Source of the DNA: JASHVB01 sp049522565
Lineage (GTDB): Bacteria > Pseudomonadota > Alphaproteobacteria > Acetobacterales > Acetobacteraceae
Assembly (NCBI GenBank): GCA_049522565.1
Contig: JBEKNT010000121.1
Coordinates: 1 to 16,976 of the forward strand
Reading direction: 5' to 3'
Length of the DNA: 16,976 nucleotides
The position numbers and the translations under genes are program-made. The notes beneath the pieces were generated by a model. That model saw only the letters and a list, made by a program, of their open reading frames with translations. It did not search any database and had not been told where the DNA came from. Shown piece after piece: positions 6,409 through 13,630 of the stretch. Each line of letters starts with the position of its first letter. The stretch's first letter is position 1.

Positions 6409-6951
6409 ATGACCTCCATGACCACATTGATCGAAATCCCCACGCTGCGCACGCCCCGCCTGGTGTTGCGCGCCTTCCGCGCATCGGACCTCGACGGCCT
6501 GGCGGCGATGAACGCCGATCCGGACGTGCAGCACTTCCTGTACGCCGGGCGCGCCCTGACGCGCGGGGAGTGCTGGATCCAGATGGCTGCGGCCATCGGC
6601 CAATGGGGCTTGCGCAACTACGGGCTGTTCGCGGTCGAGGCGGATGGCCGCTTCGCCGGCCGGGTCGGCGTGCTGCATCCGCTGGAGTGGCCCGAGCCGG
6701 AGTTGGCCTATGCGCTGGATGCGCCGTTCCGTGGCCAAGGCCTGGCGACCGAGGCCGTGACCGCGGTGCGTGACTGGGCCTTCGCCCGCTTCGGCTTCGC
6801 GCGCATGGCGAGCTTCATCCTGCCGGCGAATGCGCGTTCGGCCCGGGTGGCCGCGCGGCTGGGGGCGGTGAAGGAAGGCACCATCGAGCTGCGCGGGTTC
6901 GTCGCCGACTGGTGGGTGCACCGGCCGGCCGGCGCCGGCGTGGTGGTGTAG
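6409..6951 (+). CDS. GNAT-family N-acetyltransferase (RimJ/RimL-like)
   Basis: The 180 residues form a single GNAT domain. TLRTPRLVLRAFRASDLDG at ~12-30 is the typical RimJ/RimL N-terminus. PELAYALDAPFRGQGLATEA (~97-116) contains the acetyl-CoA pyrophosphate loop RGQGLA, and NARSARVAARLGAV (~141-154) is the C-terminal part of the fold. The family transfers acetyl groups from acetyl-CoA to an amine; the substrate cannot be read from sequence. The start at 6409 is preferred over the ATG at 6418 because GAGAGG lies 6 nt before it. That ribosome binding site is part of the terminal inverted repeat of the adjacent palindromic element, and the ATG begins on the base after the element. The gene is divergent from selA and has no evident functional link to it. 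Confidence 0.88.
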   Translation: MTSMTTLIEIPTLRTPRLVLRAFRASDLDGLAAMNADPDVQHFLYAGRALTRGECWIQMAAAIGQWGLRNYGLFAVEADGRFAGRVGVLHPLEWPEPELAYALDAPFRGQGLATEAVTAVRDWAFARFGFARMASFILPANARSARVAARLGAVKEGTIELRGFVADWWVHRPAGAGVVV

Positions 6952-7073
6952 CGGCATAGGCCGCGCTCGCCTTGCGAGGGCCAGGCGACATCGCCAGACT
7001 ACAACCGGACAACGCCAGACAACCGCGGACGCCGCATTGACGGTCCGTCACGCGGCAGCGGGGAGGGAAGCAA

Positions 7074-8570
7074 ATGAAATTCCTGAGCGATGAGATGATC
7101 AACGGGCTGCTTCCGGCGGAGACCGCGTCGTTCGCCTCGCCGGTGCCGACGCAGATCGTGTCGAGCGACGAGTACCTGCCGGTGCCGCAGACCGCGCAGC
7201 AGCGCGAGGTTGAAGCGCGGCTGAAGGACATGAGCGAGCGGCTGGCGCGGCACCAGGGCCTGTCGCGCCGGCGCTTCTTCCAGACCGCTGCGGGCATGGC
7301 GGCGTCGTTCGTCGCGTTGAACCAGGTGTTCGGCCATCTGTTCGACGCCAGCGAGGCCGAGGCCGCGACCCCGGAACAGGCGACGGCGCGCGCCGATGCG
7401 CTGTCGGGGCAGATGGTGATCGACGGGCACACGCATTTCCTGCGCGACGATACCCGGCTGATGGCCTTTGTGAAAGGACGTGAAGCGGTCGGCCAGTGGG
7501 GTTGGAACAAGGAACTCGCCGGCAAGGAACAGACCATCGACGATCTGAAATACGCCAATTACGTCAAAGAGATCTACCTGGACAGCGACACCAAGGTGGC
7601 GCTGTTGTCGAACTCTCCGTCCGATGTGCCGGAGGATTGGTTCATCCCGCAGGACCAGGTGTTCAAGACGCGCGAGATGGTCAACAAGCAGGCCGGCACA
7701 CGGCGCATGTTGGCACACTTTACCATCACGCCGGGGCAGCCGGGCTGGCTTGAGCAAGTGGACGCAGCGGTGGAACGCTACAGGCCGGATTCGTGGAAGG
7801 GCTACACCGTCGGCGATAACACGCATAAGGAACTCGCCGCGCATCCGTGGCACGCGGATGATGAGAAGCTGATGTATCCGTTTTATGAACGGATCGCCAA
7901 GACCGGCATTCGCAACGTCTGCATTCACAAGGGTCTGTTCGCGCCGGCCATCGAGGAGAAGTTCCCCCGTCTGCGCCCGTACGCCGATGTCAGCGATATC
8001 GGTCGCGCCGCCAAGGATTGGCCGCAACTGAACTTCCTTGTCTATCACTCGGCTTATCGCTGGGTGGGCGGCAATCCGGCGGACGGCATGGCGGAGTTCG
8101 ACAAGACGGGGCGCAGTTCGTGGACCAGCGATCTCGCCGAGATTCCGGAAAAGTATGGCGTGACCAATGTGTATGGCGATCTCGGCCAGTTGTTCGCCTG
8201 GACCAGCGTGGCCGAGCCGCGGTTGGCGGCGGCGTTGATGGGCACGCTGATCAAGGGGCTGGGCGTCGATCGGGTGGTGTGGGGCACCGACGCGGTGTGG
8301 ACCGGCGCGCCGCAATGGCAGATCGAAGGGCTGCGCCGGCTGGAAATCCCCGAGGACATGCAGAAGAAGCATGGGTTCCAGCCGCTTGGACCGGCCGATG
8401 GTCCGGTGAAGACCGCGGTGTTCAGCGGCAACTCGGCGCGGCTGTATGGACTTGCACAGCATGCGGAGCTGGTGAAGCAGGATCGTTTCGCGGCGCTGAA
8501 GGCGGAGTATCAGCGCAATGGCCCGGGACGCAGCAACCTGCGCTACGGCTACGTGAGCAAGCCGGCCTGA
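7074..8570 (+). CDS. Metal-dependent amidohydrolase (amidohydrolase_2 family) with internal Tat motif
   Basis: The protein has 498 residues, with GGAGGG 6 nt before the ATG. After about 62 polar residues comes a twin-arginine stretch SRRRFFQ (64-70), then a hydrophobic segment (TAAGMAASFVALNQVFG) and an Ala-rich region. The TIM-barrel domain begins near 114 with IDGHTHFL, giving metal ligands His119 and His121. Further likely ligands are His285 (NVCIHKGL), His325 (LVYHSAY) and Asp406 (VWGTDAVW). The family hydrolyses or decarboxylates C-N or C-C substrates; this substrate is unknown. If Tat-exported it would act in the periplasm, though the n-region before the RR motif is unusually long. A HiPIP-like gene follows 27 nt downstream, so the two probably share a transcript. 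Confidence 0.88.
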   Translation: MKFLSDEMINGLLPAETASFASPVPTQIVSSDEYLPVPQTAQQREVEARLKDMSERLARHQGLSRRRFFQTAAGMAASFVALNQVFGHLFDASEAEAATPEQATARADALSGQMVIDGHTHFLRDDTRLMAFVKGREAVGQWGWNKELAGKEQTIDDLKYANYVKEIYLDSDTKVALLSNSPSDVPEDWFIPQDQVFKTREMVNKQAGTRRMLAHFTITPGQPGWLEQVDAAVERYRPDSWKGYTVGDNTHKELAAHPWHADDEKLMYPFYERIAKTGIRNVCIHKGLFAPAIEEKFPRLRPYADVSDIGRAAKDWPQLNFLVYHSAYRWVGGNPADGMAEFDKTGRSSWTSDLAEIPEKYGVTNVYGDLGQLFAWTSVAEPRLAAALMGTLIKGLGVDRVVWGTDAVWTGAPQWQIEGLRRLEIPEDMQKKHGFQPLGPADGPVKTAVFSGNSARLYGLAQHAELVKQDRFAALKAEYQRNGPGRSNLRYGYVSKPA

Positions 8571-8597
8571 GCCGCGCATCGGGGTTTCGCGCCGGCG

Positions 8598-8888
8598 ATG
8601 GGTGTGCGGTTCGGTCTGCCGCGGCGGCGGCCCGGAGTGTCGCAGCGGCGGCCCGGTTTGACGCGACGGCGGTTGCTGGTCGTTGCTTTGGCTGCTGCTG
8701 GCTCTGACGATGCCATGGGGCAGGTGCCGGCGAAGATGTCGCAGGCCGCGGCGCGGTATCAGGATCGTCCGCGCGGCGGTTTGAGTTGCATCGGCTGCAC
8801 GTTCTTCCGGCGGCCGCGATCCTGCCAGGTGGTCGAGGGCGACATCAGTCCGCAGGGCTGGTGCAAATTGTTCGATTTGCCGGATTGA
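8598..8888 (+). CDS. hip: High-potential iron-sulfur protein (HiPIP)-like electron carrier
   Basis: This small protein (96 residues from the ATG) ends in a compact four-cysteine domain: Cys64 and Cys67 (SCIGC), Cys76, and Cys89 in EGDISPQGWCKLF. The C76-x6-I-x3-G-W-C89-x2-F spacing fits the classical HiPIP signature, and YQDRPRGG before the first cysteine is also typical. HiPIPs hold one [4Fe-4S] cluster and carry electrons in the periplasm. LTRRRLLVVALAAAG (~21-35) is a Tat-like signal, consistent with export of a folded cluster protein. The start is uncertain: neither the ATG at 8598 nor an in-frame GTG at 8637 has a good ribosome binding site. It lies in the same frame as the preceding amidohydrolase, separated by one TGA and 27 nt. 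Confidence 0.85.
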   Translation: MGVRFGLPRRRPGVSQRRPGLTRRRLLVVALAAAGSDDAMGQVPAKMSQAAARYQDRPRGGLSCIGCTFFRRPRSCQVVEGDISPQGWCKLFDLPD

Positions 8889-8946
8889 CTGGCTGTTGTT
8901 GCGACGCTGACAACCGCCCCACTGCCGTTTCGACTGACCGCCACCC

Positions 8947-9050
8947 TGGCATTGCGAGGAGCGCCGCGACGCAGCCATCTCCTGCCCGACGAGCGTGCCT
9001 CGGCTCGTCAGGTGGGGGATTGCTTCGTCGCGGGGCTTCTCGCAATGCCA
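8947..9050. repeat. Long palindromic 'cattgcgag' repeat at the convergent gene ends
   Basis: Imperfect inverted arms of about 35 bp start with TGGCATTGCGAG (8947) and end with CTCGCAATGCCA (9050). A central inner hairpin pairs GACGAGC with GCTCGTC. The transcript would form one long stem-loop. It lies 58 bp after the HiPIP stop and 3 bp after the last codon of the ABC operon, so it may end or stabilise both transcripts. It is the same family as the partial copy at 16915-16976. Confidence 0.75.
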
Positions 9051-9053
9051 ACG

Positions 9054-9431
9054 TCAGGCCGCCGGTGCCAGGCGCAGCGGCTGCTGCAACACGTGGTCCT
9101 GCGCGCGGAACCACAGCCGGATGGTGATGCGCGGCGACGTCGCACCGCCGTCCTGCGCCTGAAGCTGGACCAGGTGCGAGTCGTTGTCGTCGAAGCGGAA
9201 CGCGCCGGCCGCATCCGTGTGGGTGCGCGCCTTTTCCACCTGCGTGACGAAATCATGCGCGAACAGAATCACCGTGGCGCCACCGACCGGATGACCCGCT
9301 GCATCGATCACCCGCCCTTGCAGCAAGCCATGGTCATGCAGCGACACGTAGACATTCCACGCGACGATCGTCACCGCGATGACCGTCGGCACGATCACAA
9401 ACCGGCTGGACAGCACACGCCGCCATCTCAT
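9054..9431 (-). CDS. Membrane-anchored carboxypeptidase-regulatory-like (transthyretin-fold) protein
   Basis: This 125-residue protein starts at the ATG at 9431, which overlaps the TGA of the upstream permease (ATGA). The frame is open further upstream inside the permease gene, but that part is a shadow. Residues ~10-30 (RFVIVPTVIAVTIVAWNVYVS) form one membrane anchor or uncleaved signal. Residues ~36-120 look like a CarboxypepD_reg beta-sandwich: LLQGRVIDAAGHPVGGATV, then TDAAGAFRF, the usual opening and turn of this fold. No catalytic motif is seen. The tight coupling to two permease genes suggests a role beside the ABC importer, for example as a periplasmic accessory or glycan-contacting subunit. 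That is inference; such a subunit is not a standard CUT1 component. Confidence 0.75.
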   Translation of the reverse strand: MRWRRVLSSRFVIVPTVIAVTIVAWNVYVSLHDHGLLQGRVIDAAGHPVGGATVILFAHDFVTQVEKARTHTDAAGAFRFDDNDSHLVQLQAQDGGATSPRITIRLWFRAQDHVLQQPLRLAPAA

Positions 9432-10249
9432 CCCTTGGTCGCTCCGGTTGTCAGTCCGCGCATGAAGGCCGACTGCGCCATCAGGAACACCAGCAGCCCC
9501 GGTGCCAGCACCATGACGACGAACGCGTACAACGCCGCGGTGGTATCCTCCATGTAGGACAGGAATCGCGCCAAACCCAGGGGCAGCGTCTGCATGTCCT
9601 GGGTCCGGGTGATGATCAGCGGCCAGAGGAAGTTGTTCCACGACCAGATGAACGACAGCACGACGTTGGTGGCGACCGCCGGCGTGGACAGCGGCAGCAT
9701 GACGCGCAGCAGGATACGCAACTCGCCCAGCCCGTCGATCCGCGCCGCATCGATCAGCGAGCGCGGTACCGCATCGAAGCTGGCCTTGAACACGAAGATG
9801 CAGACAATGGTGGACAGCAGTGGCAGCGCCAGCCCGAGATAGGAGTTGAGCAAGCCGAGATGCGCGGTGATGAGATAGGCGGGGATGATCGTGGCCTGGA
9901 ACGGGATCAGCGTGCAGGACAGCAACAGCACGATCACCGAGCGCCGGCCGATGAACGGCAGTGTCAGCGCGTAGCCGGCGATGGCGTTCAGCACCAGGTT
10001 CCCCGCCACCGCGATCAGCGACACGATGATGCTGTTCAGCAGATAGCGCGGGAAAGGAATCAAGTACCAGACATCGACGAAGTTGAACAGGTTCGGCCGC
10101 ACCGGCCACAGATGCGGCGGATAGTCATAGATGTTCTCGCCGGTGATCGAGGCCTTCAGCACCCAGTAGAACGGCGCCAGCATGACGACCGAGATCACCA
10201 TCAGGACGCTGTGCCGAAGCCATAGCAGGCGGCGGTCGCGGCGAGTCAT
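9428..10249 (-). CDS. ABC sugar-type importer permease, MalG/UgpE class
   Basis: The protein has 273 residues and about six transmembrane segments. The cytoplasmic EAA loop that docks on the ATPase is at ~166-191 (IDAARIDG followed by LPLSTPA). The C-terminus FLMAQSAFMRGLTTGATKG is typical of the MalG side of CUT1 importers. The ATG at 10249 overlaps the stop of the upstream permease by ATGA, and its own stop overlaps the next ATG in the same way. The frame is open upstream of 10249 but overlaps the other permease there. With its partner it should form the translocation pore for a sugar, polyol or related solute. Confidence 0.92.
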   Translation of the reverse strand: MTRRDRRLLWLRHSVLMVISVVMLAPFYWVLKASITGENIYDYPPHLWPVRPNLFNFVDVWYLIPFPRYLLNSIIVSLIAVAGNLVLNAIAGYALTLPFIGRRSVIVLLLSCTLIPFQATIIPAYLITAHLGLLNSYLGLALPLLSTIVCIFVFKASFDAVPRSLIDAARIDGLGELRILLRVMLPLSTPAVATNVVLSFIWSWNNFLWPLIITRTQDMQTLPLGLARFLSYMEDTTAALYAFVVMVLAPGLLVFLMAQSAFMRGLTTGATKG

Positions 10250-11130
10250 TCGATCGCCCCCGCATTGCCGCCGACGGCACGGTGGGCGATCCAGGTCAGC
10301 ACCAGCAGCATGGCGAACTGCGCGACGGTCAGCGCGGCGGCGTAGTCGAACCGCGTCTCGCCGAATCCCTGCTTGTAGATGTAGGTGATCAACAGTTCGG
10401 TGGCGTGGCCAGGTCCGCCGTTGGTCATCACGTAGATCAGGTCGAACGCGGAAAACGAATTGAGGATGCCGATCACCACGCACAGGAACAAGGCCGGCCG
10501 CAGCATCGGCAAGGTGATCCGGAAGAAGCGGGCGCGGGCGGGCGCGCCATCGACGCGTGCCGCTTCGTAGAGGTGCGGCGGGATGTTTTGCAACCCGGAA
10601 AGCAGCACGATCATGAAAAAGCCCAGCACCTGCCAGGTGTTGGCGACGATGGTGCTGGGCAATGCCCAGGCGAACGAGTCAAGGAACGCAATCGGCTGGT
10701 GGATGATGCCGAGCTGTCGCAGCACGTAATTGATCAGCCCGCCATGCTCGTTGTACATCAGGTGCCAGATGATCGCGACGGCCACGGTCATCAACGGATA
10801 GGACAGGAAGACGATGGTGCGGTAGACGCTGGCGCCTTTGAGATCGCTATTGACCAGCAGCGCAATGCCGAGCGCCAGCGCGATGGCGATCGGCTGCGAG
10901 CCCAGGAAAATCACCGTATTCCAGAACGCCGTCCAGAACACGTCGTCGTCCTGCAGCATCTCGGCATAGTTGTCCCAGCCGACCCAGGTGGCCGGACGCA
11001 GCGGCGACCATGCCTCGAACGACAACACGACATTCCAGATCAGCGGCAGGATGCGATAGACGACGAAGATCAGTAGCGAGGGCGCCAGGAAGCAGGCGAC
11101 AACCGCCGCCTGCCGCGAGCGTCGGGTCAT
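10246..11130 (-). CDS. ABC sugar-type importer permease, MalF/UgpA class
   Basis: The protein has 294 residues and about six transmembrane segments. The first (~9-29) is followed by LSFEAWSPLRPATWVGWDNY, a typical start of the periplasmic loop of UgpA-like permeases. The EAA motif YEAARVDG...RITLPMLRPA lies at ~188-213, and the characteristic MTNGGPGHATE is at ~235-245. It follows the solute-binding protein gene by 43 nt. The ATG at 11130 has only a weak Shine-Dalgarno. The 3' end overlaps the next permease by ATGA, so the two subunits are probably made in equal amounts. Confidence 0.92.
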   Translation of the reverse strand: MTRRSRQAAVVACFLAPSLLIFVVYRILPLIWNVVLSFEAWSPLRPATWVGWDNYAEMLQDDDVFWTAFWNTVIFLGSQPIAIALALGIALLVNSDLKGASVYRTIVFLSYPLMTVAVAIIWHLMYNEHGGLINYVLRQLGIIHQPIAFLDSFAWALPSTIVANTWQVLGFFMIVLLSGLQNIPPHLYEAARVDGAPARARFFRITLPMLRPALFLCVVIGILNSFSAFDLIYVMTNGGPGHATELLITYIYKQGFGETRFDYAAALTVAQFAMLLVLTWIAHRAVGGNAGAIE

Positions 11131-11173
11131 GGACTGACCGCTCGCGCGAAGCGGCAGAGGTTTTCGTGCGCCC

Positions 11174-12418
11174 TCACGCCCGCCTCAGTTCCCGCGTCAC
11201 CTTTCTGCTCGCCTCATCCATCGCACTCTTGGCATCCTTGCGTCCGAGCACGGCATTCTGCAATTCGGGCCAGAACGCGTCCTTGACGCGGCTGTCGTTC
11301 GGCAGCGGCCAGTTGCCGCACAACTTGTCGGTATGTTCAAGCTGCGTCTGCAACACCGCGTGGGCCAGCGGCTCGTCCTTCGCCAACCGCGCCATCAGCA
11401 CATTGTCCACCTCGGTATAGGCGGTCAGGATGCGCCGGCTGTCCGCCATCGCCTGCGCCTGCTTCTTCGCGGTGCAGAACTCGATAAAAGCCCAGGCCAG
11501 GTCGGGGTCTTTCGTGCCCTTGGAAATCCCGTAGCCATGCAGCGTCGGCACCGACCAGTTGCCCGGCAGCTCCGCCACGCCGAGCGTATCCGCGTTGAGC
11601 CACGCCGCCTGGCCCTTGAGGAAGAAATACGCCGCCGAATGCGCGTTCAGCATGCCCACCTTGCCGGAGGCAAAGGCGCCCAGCGGCTCGATCCAGCGGC
11701 CGGTCCAGGAAATCTTGTTGACCGCGGTCCCGGCCGTGGCCTTGGCGAATTTTTCGACGACCTCCAGCATCTGCGGCGTGTTGAAAGCCACCTGCTTCAG
11801 GTCGGGCGTCAGCAGCTCGACGTTGTTCATGCGGAACAGCGCCCAATACAGCCAGTCGAAGTTCAGCGTCAGGAAGCCGGTCTGATCCTCGCCGCCGGAG
11901 CCGATCTTCGCAGCCTGCGCCAGCAATTCGTCGAAACTGGTCGCCGGCCCGGTCAAACCGGCCTTTTGGAACAGCGGCTTGTTGTAGAACAGCAGGCTCT
12001 TGGCGATGTAGAACGGCAGCAGCCAGTTCTTGCCCTCCCACACCCAGTTGTTGAGATAGTCCTGGTTGAACCGCGCCTTCACGTCGGGATGCGCGGCGAG
12101 ATACGGCGTCAGGTCGAGCAACGCCCCTTGCGCGGCGTATTCGACGCCGATGCCGCCTTGCAGATCGACCACGTCCGGCGGCGTGCCGGCGGCAAGCTGC
12201 GTCTGGTAGAACGGCGGCAGGTCCGGACCCTTCTTGTCGAGCCATTCGATGTCCACGCCGCCATGCGCCTTGCTGAACTCGGCGAACCAGGTCTTGAACA
12301 TCTCCGCCTGATCGACAATGTTCCAGCTCAGGAACGTGAGCTTCTTGCCTGTCTGCGCGATGGCCGGCCGAGCCAGCGCCGCGGCAGCCGTGCCCGCCAG
12401 GAATGTACGTCGCCTCAT
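11174..12418 (-). CDS. ABC importer solute-binding protein (CUT1, family 1) with Tat signal
   Basis: The 414-residue protein begins MRRRTFLAGTAAAALARPAIAQ, a short twin-arginine signal with a predicted cut after AIA. The body matches family 1 extracellular binding proteins: KLTFLSWNIVDQAEMFKTWF, AAGTPPDVVDLQGGIG, the KSLLFYNKPLFQKAGL segment and LPGNWSVPTLHGYGISKGTKDPDLAWAFIEF. Trp-rich patches probably line a sugar-type site; the ligand is not predictable. AAGGGGG lies 6 nt before the ATG. The gene sits 25 nt after the ATPase gene and 43 nt before the first permease. CUT1 binding proteins are more often Sec-exported, so the RRR motif is worth noting. Confidence 0.92.
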   Translation of the reverse strand: MRRRTFLAGTAAAALARPAIAQTGKKLTFLSWNIVDQAEMFKTWFAEFSKAHGGVDIEWLDKKGPDLPPFYQTQLAAGTPPDVVDLQGGIGVEYAAQGALLDLTPYLAAHPDVKARFNQDYLNNWVWEGKNWLLPFYIAKSLLFYNKPLFQKAGLTGPATSFDELLAQAAKIGSGGEDQTGFLTLNFDWLYWALFRMNNVELLTPDLKQVAFNTPQMLEVVEKFAKATAGTAVNKISWTGRWIEPLGAFASGKVGMLNAHSAAYFFLKGQAAWLNADTLGVAELPGNWSVPTLHGYGISKGTKDPDLAWAFIEFCTAKKQAQAMADSRRILTAYTEVDNVLMARLAKDEPLAHAVLQTQLEHTDKLCGNWPLPNDSRVKDAFWPELQNAVLGRKDAKSAMDEASRKVTRELRRA

Positions 12419-12443
12419 CGTGTGCCCCCTTTCTTGCGGTTTC

Positions 12444-13571
12444 TTACAAGCGCCGTCCGCTGGCGCGATCGAACAGATGCAGTCGCGCCGGATCGAGCGT
12501 CAGCGTCAATGCCTCCCCCGCGCGCCGCACGCTGCGTGGCGGCAGACGGCACGCGATCTCGGTATCGGCCACCAGCAGCGTGACCAGCGTGTCGGCACCC
12601 AGCGGCTCGACGGTCAGTGCGGTGCCGCGCAAGCAGGCGCCATCAGGCGTCGCGCCGGGTGGCACCCATACCAATTCCTCGGGCCGCACCCCGCACAGCA
12701 CATCATGCGCGCCGTCGGGCAGTACATGCGGTGCGGCGCCGCGCGATGCATCAAGCGCACCGCCCTGCGACACATCTCGAGCGCCCCACGCCGGCAGCAC
12801 GCTGCCATCCTCCAGCGTCACCTGGCCGCGTTCCAGCCGTGCCGGCAGCAGGTTCATCGCCGGAGCGCCGATGAAGCTGGCGACAAAAGCCGAAGCCGGC
12901 ACCTCGTATACGTCCTCCGGCGTGCCGATCTGTTCGATCCGCCCATGGTTCAGGATCACGATGCGGTCGGCCAGCGTCATCGCCTCCACCTGGTCATGCG
13001 TCACATAGATCGTCGTCGTCGGCACCGCGACACGCAGCTTGCGCAGTTCGGTGCGCATCTGCACCCGTAACTTGGCGTCCAGGTTGGACAGCGGCTCGTC
13101 GAACAGAAAGAGTTTCGGATCGCGCACGATGGCGCGCCCCATGGCGACGCGCTGACGTTGGCCGCCGGACAATTGCCGCGGCGTACGATGCAACAGCTTC
13201 TCGATCTCCAGCATGCGCGCCACGTCCGCCACGCGGCTGCGGATCGCCGCCCGCTTGACCTTCCGGTAGCGCAACGCGAACGCCATGTTGTCGGCCACCG
13301 TCATGTGCGGATACAGCGCATAGTCCTGGAACACCATGGCGATGTCGCGATCCTTCGGTTCGCGGTCAGTCACCACCGTGCCGTCGATGACGATGTCGCC
13401 GGAAGTCGGCTCCTCCAGCCCGGCGATCATGCGCAGGATCGTGCTCTTGCCGCAGCCGCTGGGGCCGACCAGCACGACGAACTCATGCTCTGCCACGTCG
13501 AGGTCGATCCCGGGGATCACCTCCACCGCACCGAAGCTTTTGCGCAGCTTACGCAACGCCAACGTGGCCAA
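12444..13571 (-). CDS. ABC importer ATPase, UgpC/MalK type
   Basis: The protein has 375 residues from a TTG at 13571, chosen because GGGAGG lies 9 nt upstream and MATLALRKLRKSFG is the normal N-terminus of this family. The open frame upstream runs through another gene's antisense. Walker A is GPSGCGKST (36-44), Q-loop Gln82, signature LSGGQRQRV (134-142), Walker B LFLFDEP (154-160), D-loop SNLD, H-loop His192. A TOBE-type regulatory domain follows (~235-375). It carries an Ala/Gly-rich, low-complexity stretch at ~262-292 (AWGARDVSQGG, then DASRGAAPHVLPDGAHDV), apparently a local insertion. It would power the two permeases encoded downstream. Confidence 0.92.
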   Translation of the reverse strand: MATLALRKLRKSFGAVEVIPGIDLDVAEHEFVVLVGPSGCGKSTILRMIAGLEEPTSGDIVIDGTVVTDREPKDRDIAMVFQDYALYPHMTVADNMAFALRYRKVKRAAIRSRVADVARMLEIEKLLHRTPRQLSGGQRQRVAMGRAIVRDPKLFLFDEPLSNLDAKLRVQMRTELRKLRVAVPTTTIYVTHDQVEAMTLADRIVILNHGRIEQIGTPEDVYEVPASAFVASFIGAPAMNLLPARLERGQVTLEDGSVLPAWGARDVSQGGALDASRGAAPHVLPDGAHDVLCGVRPEELVWVPPGATPDGACLRGTALTVEPLGADTLVTLLVADTEIACRLPPRSVRRAGEALTLTLDPARLHLFDRASGRRL

Positions 13572-13630
13572 CCTGGTTGTCCTCCCTGCGCAACCGCCGT
13601 TCATCGCGCCGGCGCATCGCTGACGTCCGG

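Noticed and set aside
9431..10109. Upstream extension of the small transthyretin-fold protein to 351 residues
   Set aside because: It overlaps the permease gene entirely and is low-complexity Arg/Ala sequence. The ATGA-coupled ATG at 9431 gives a clean membrane anchor.
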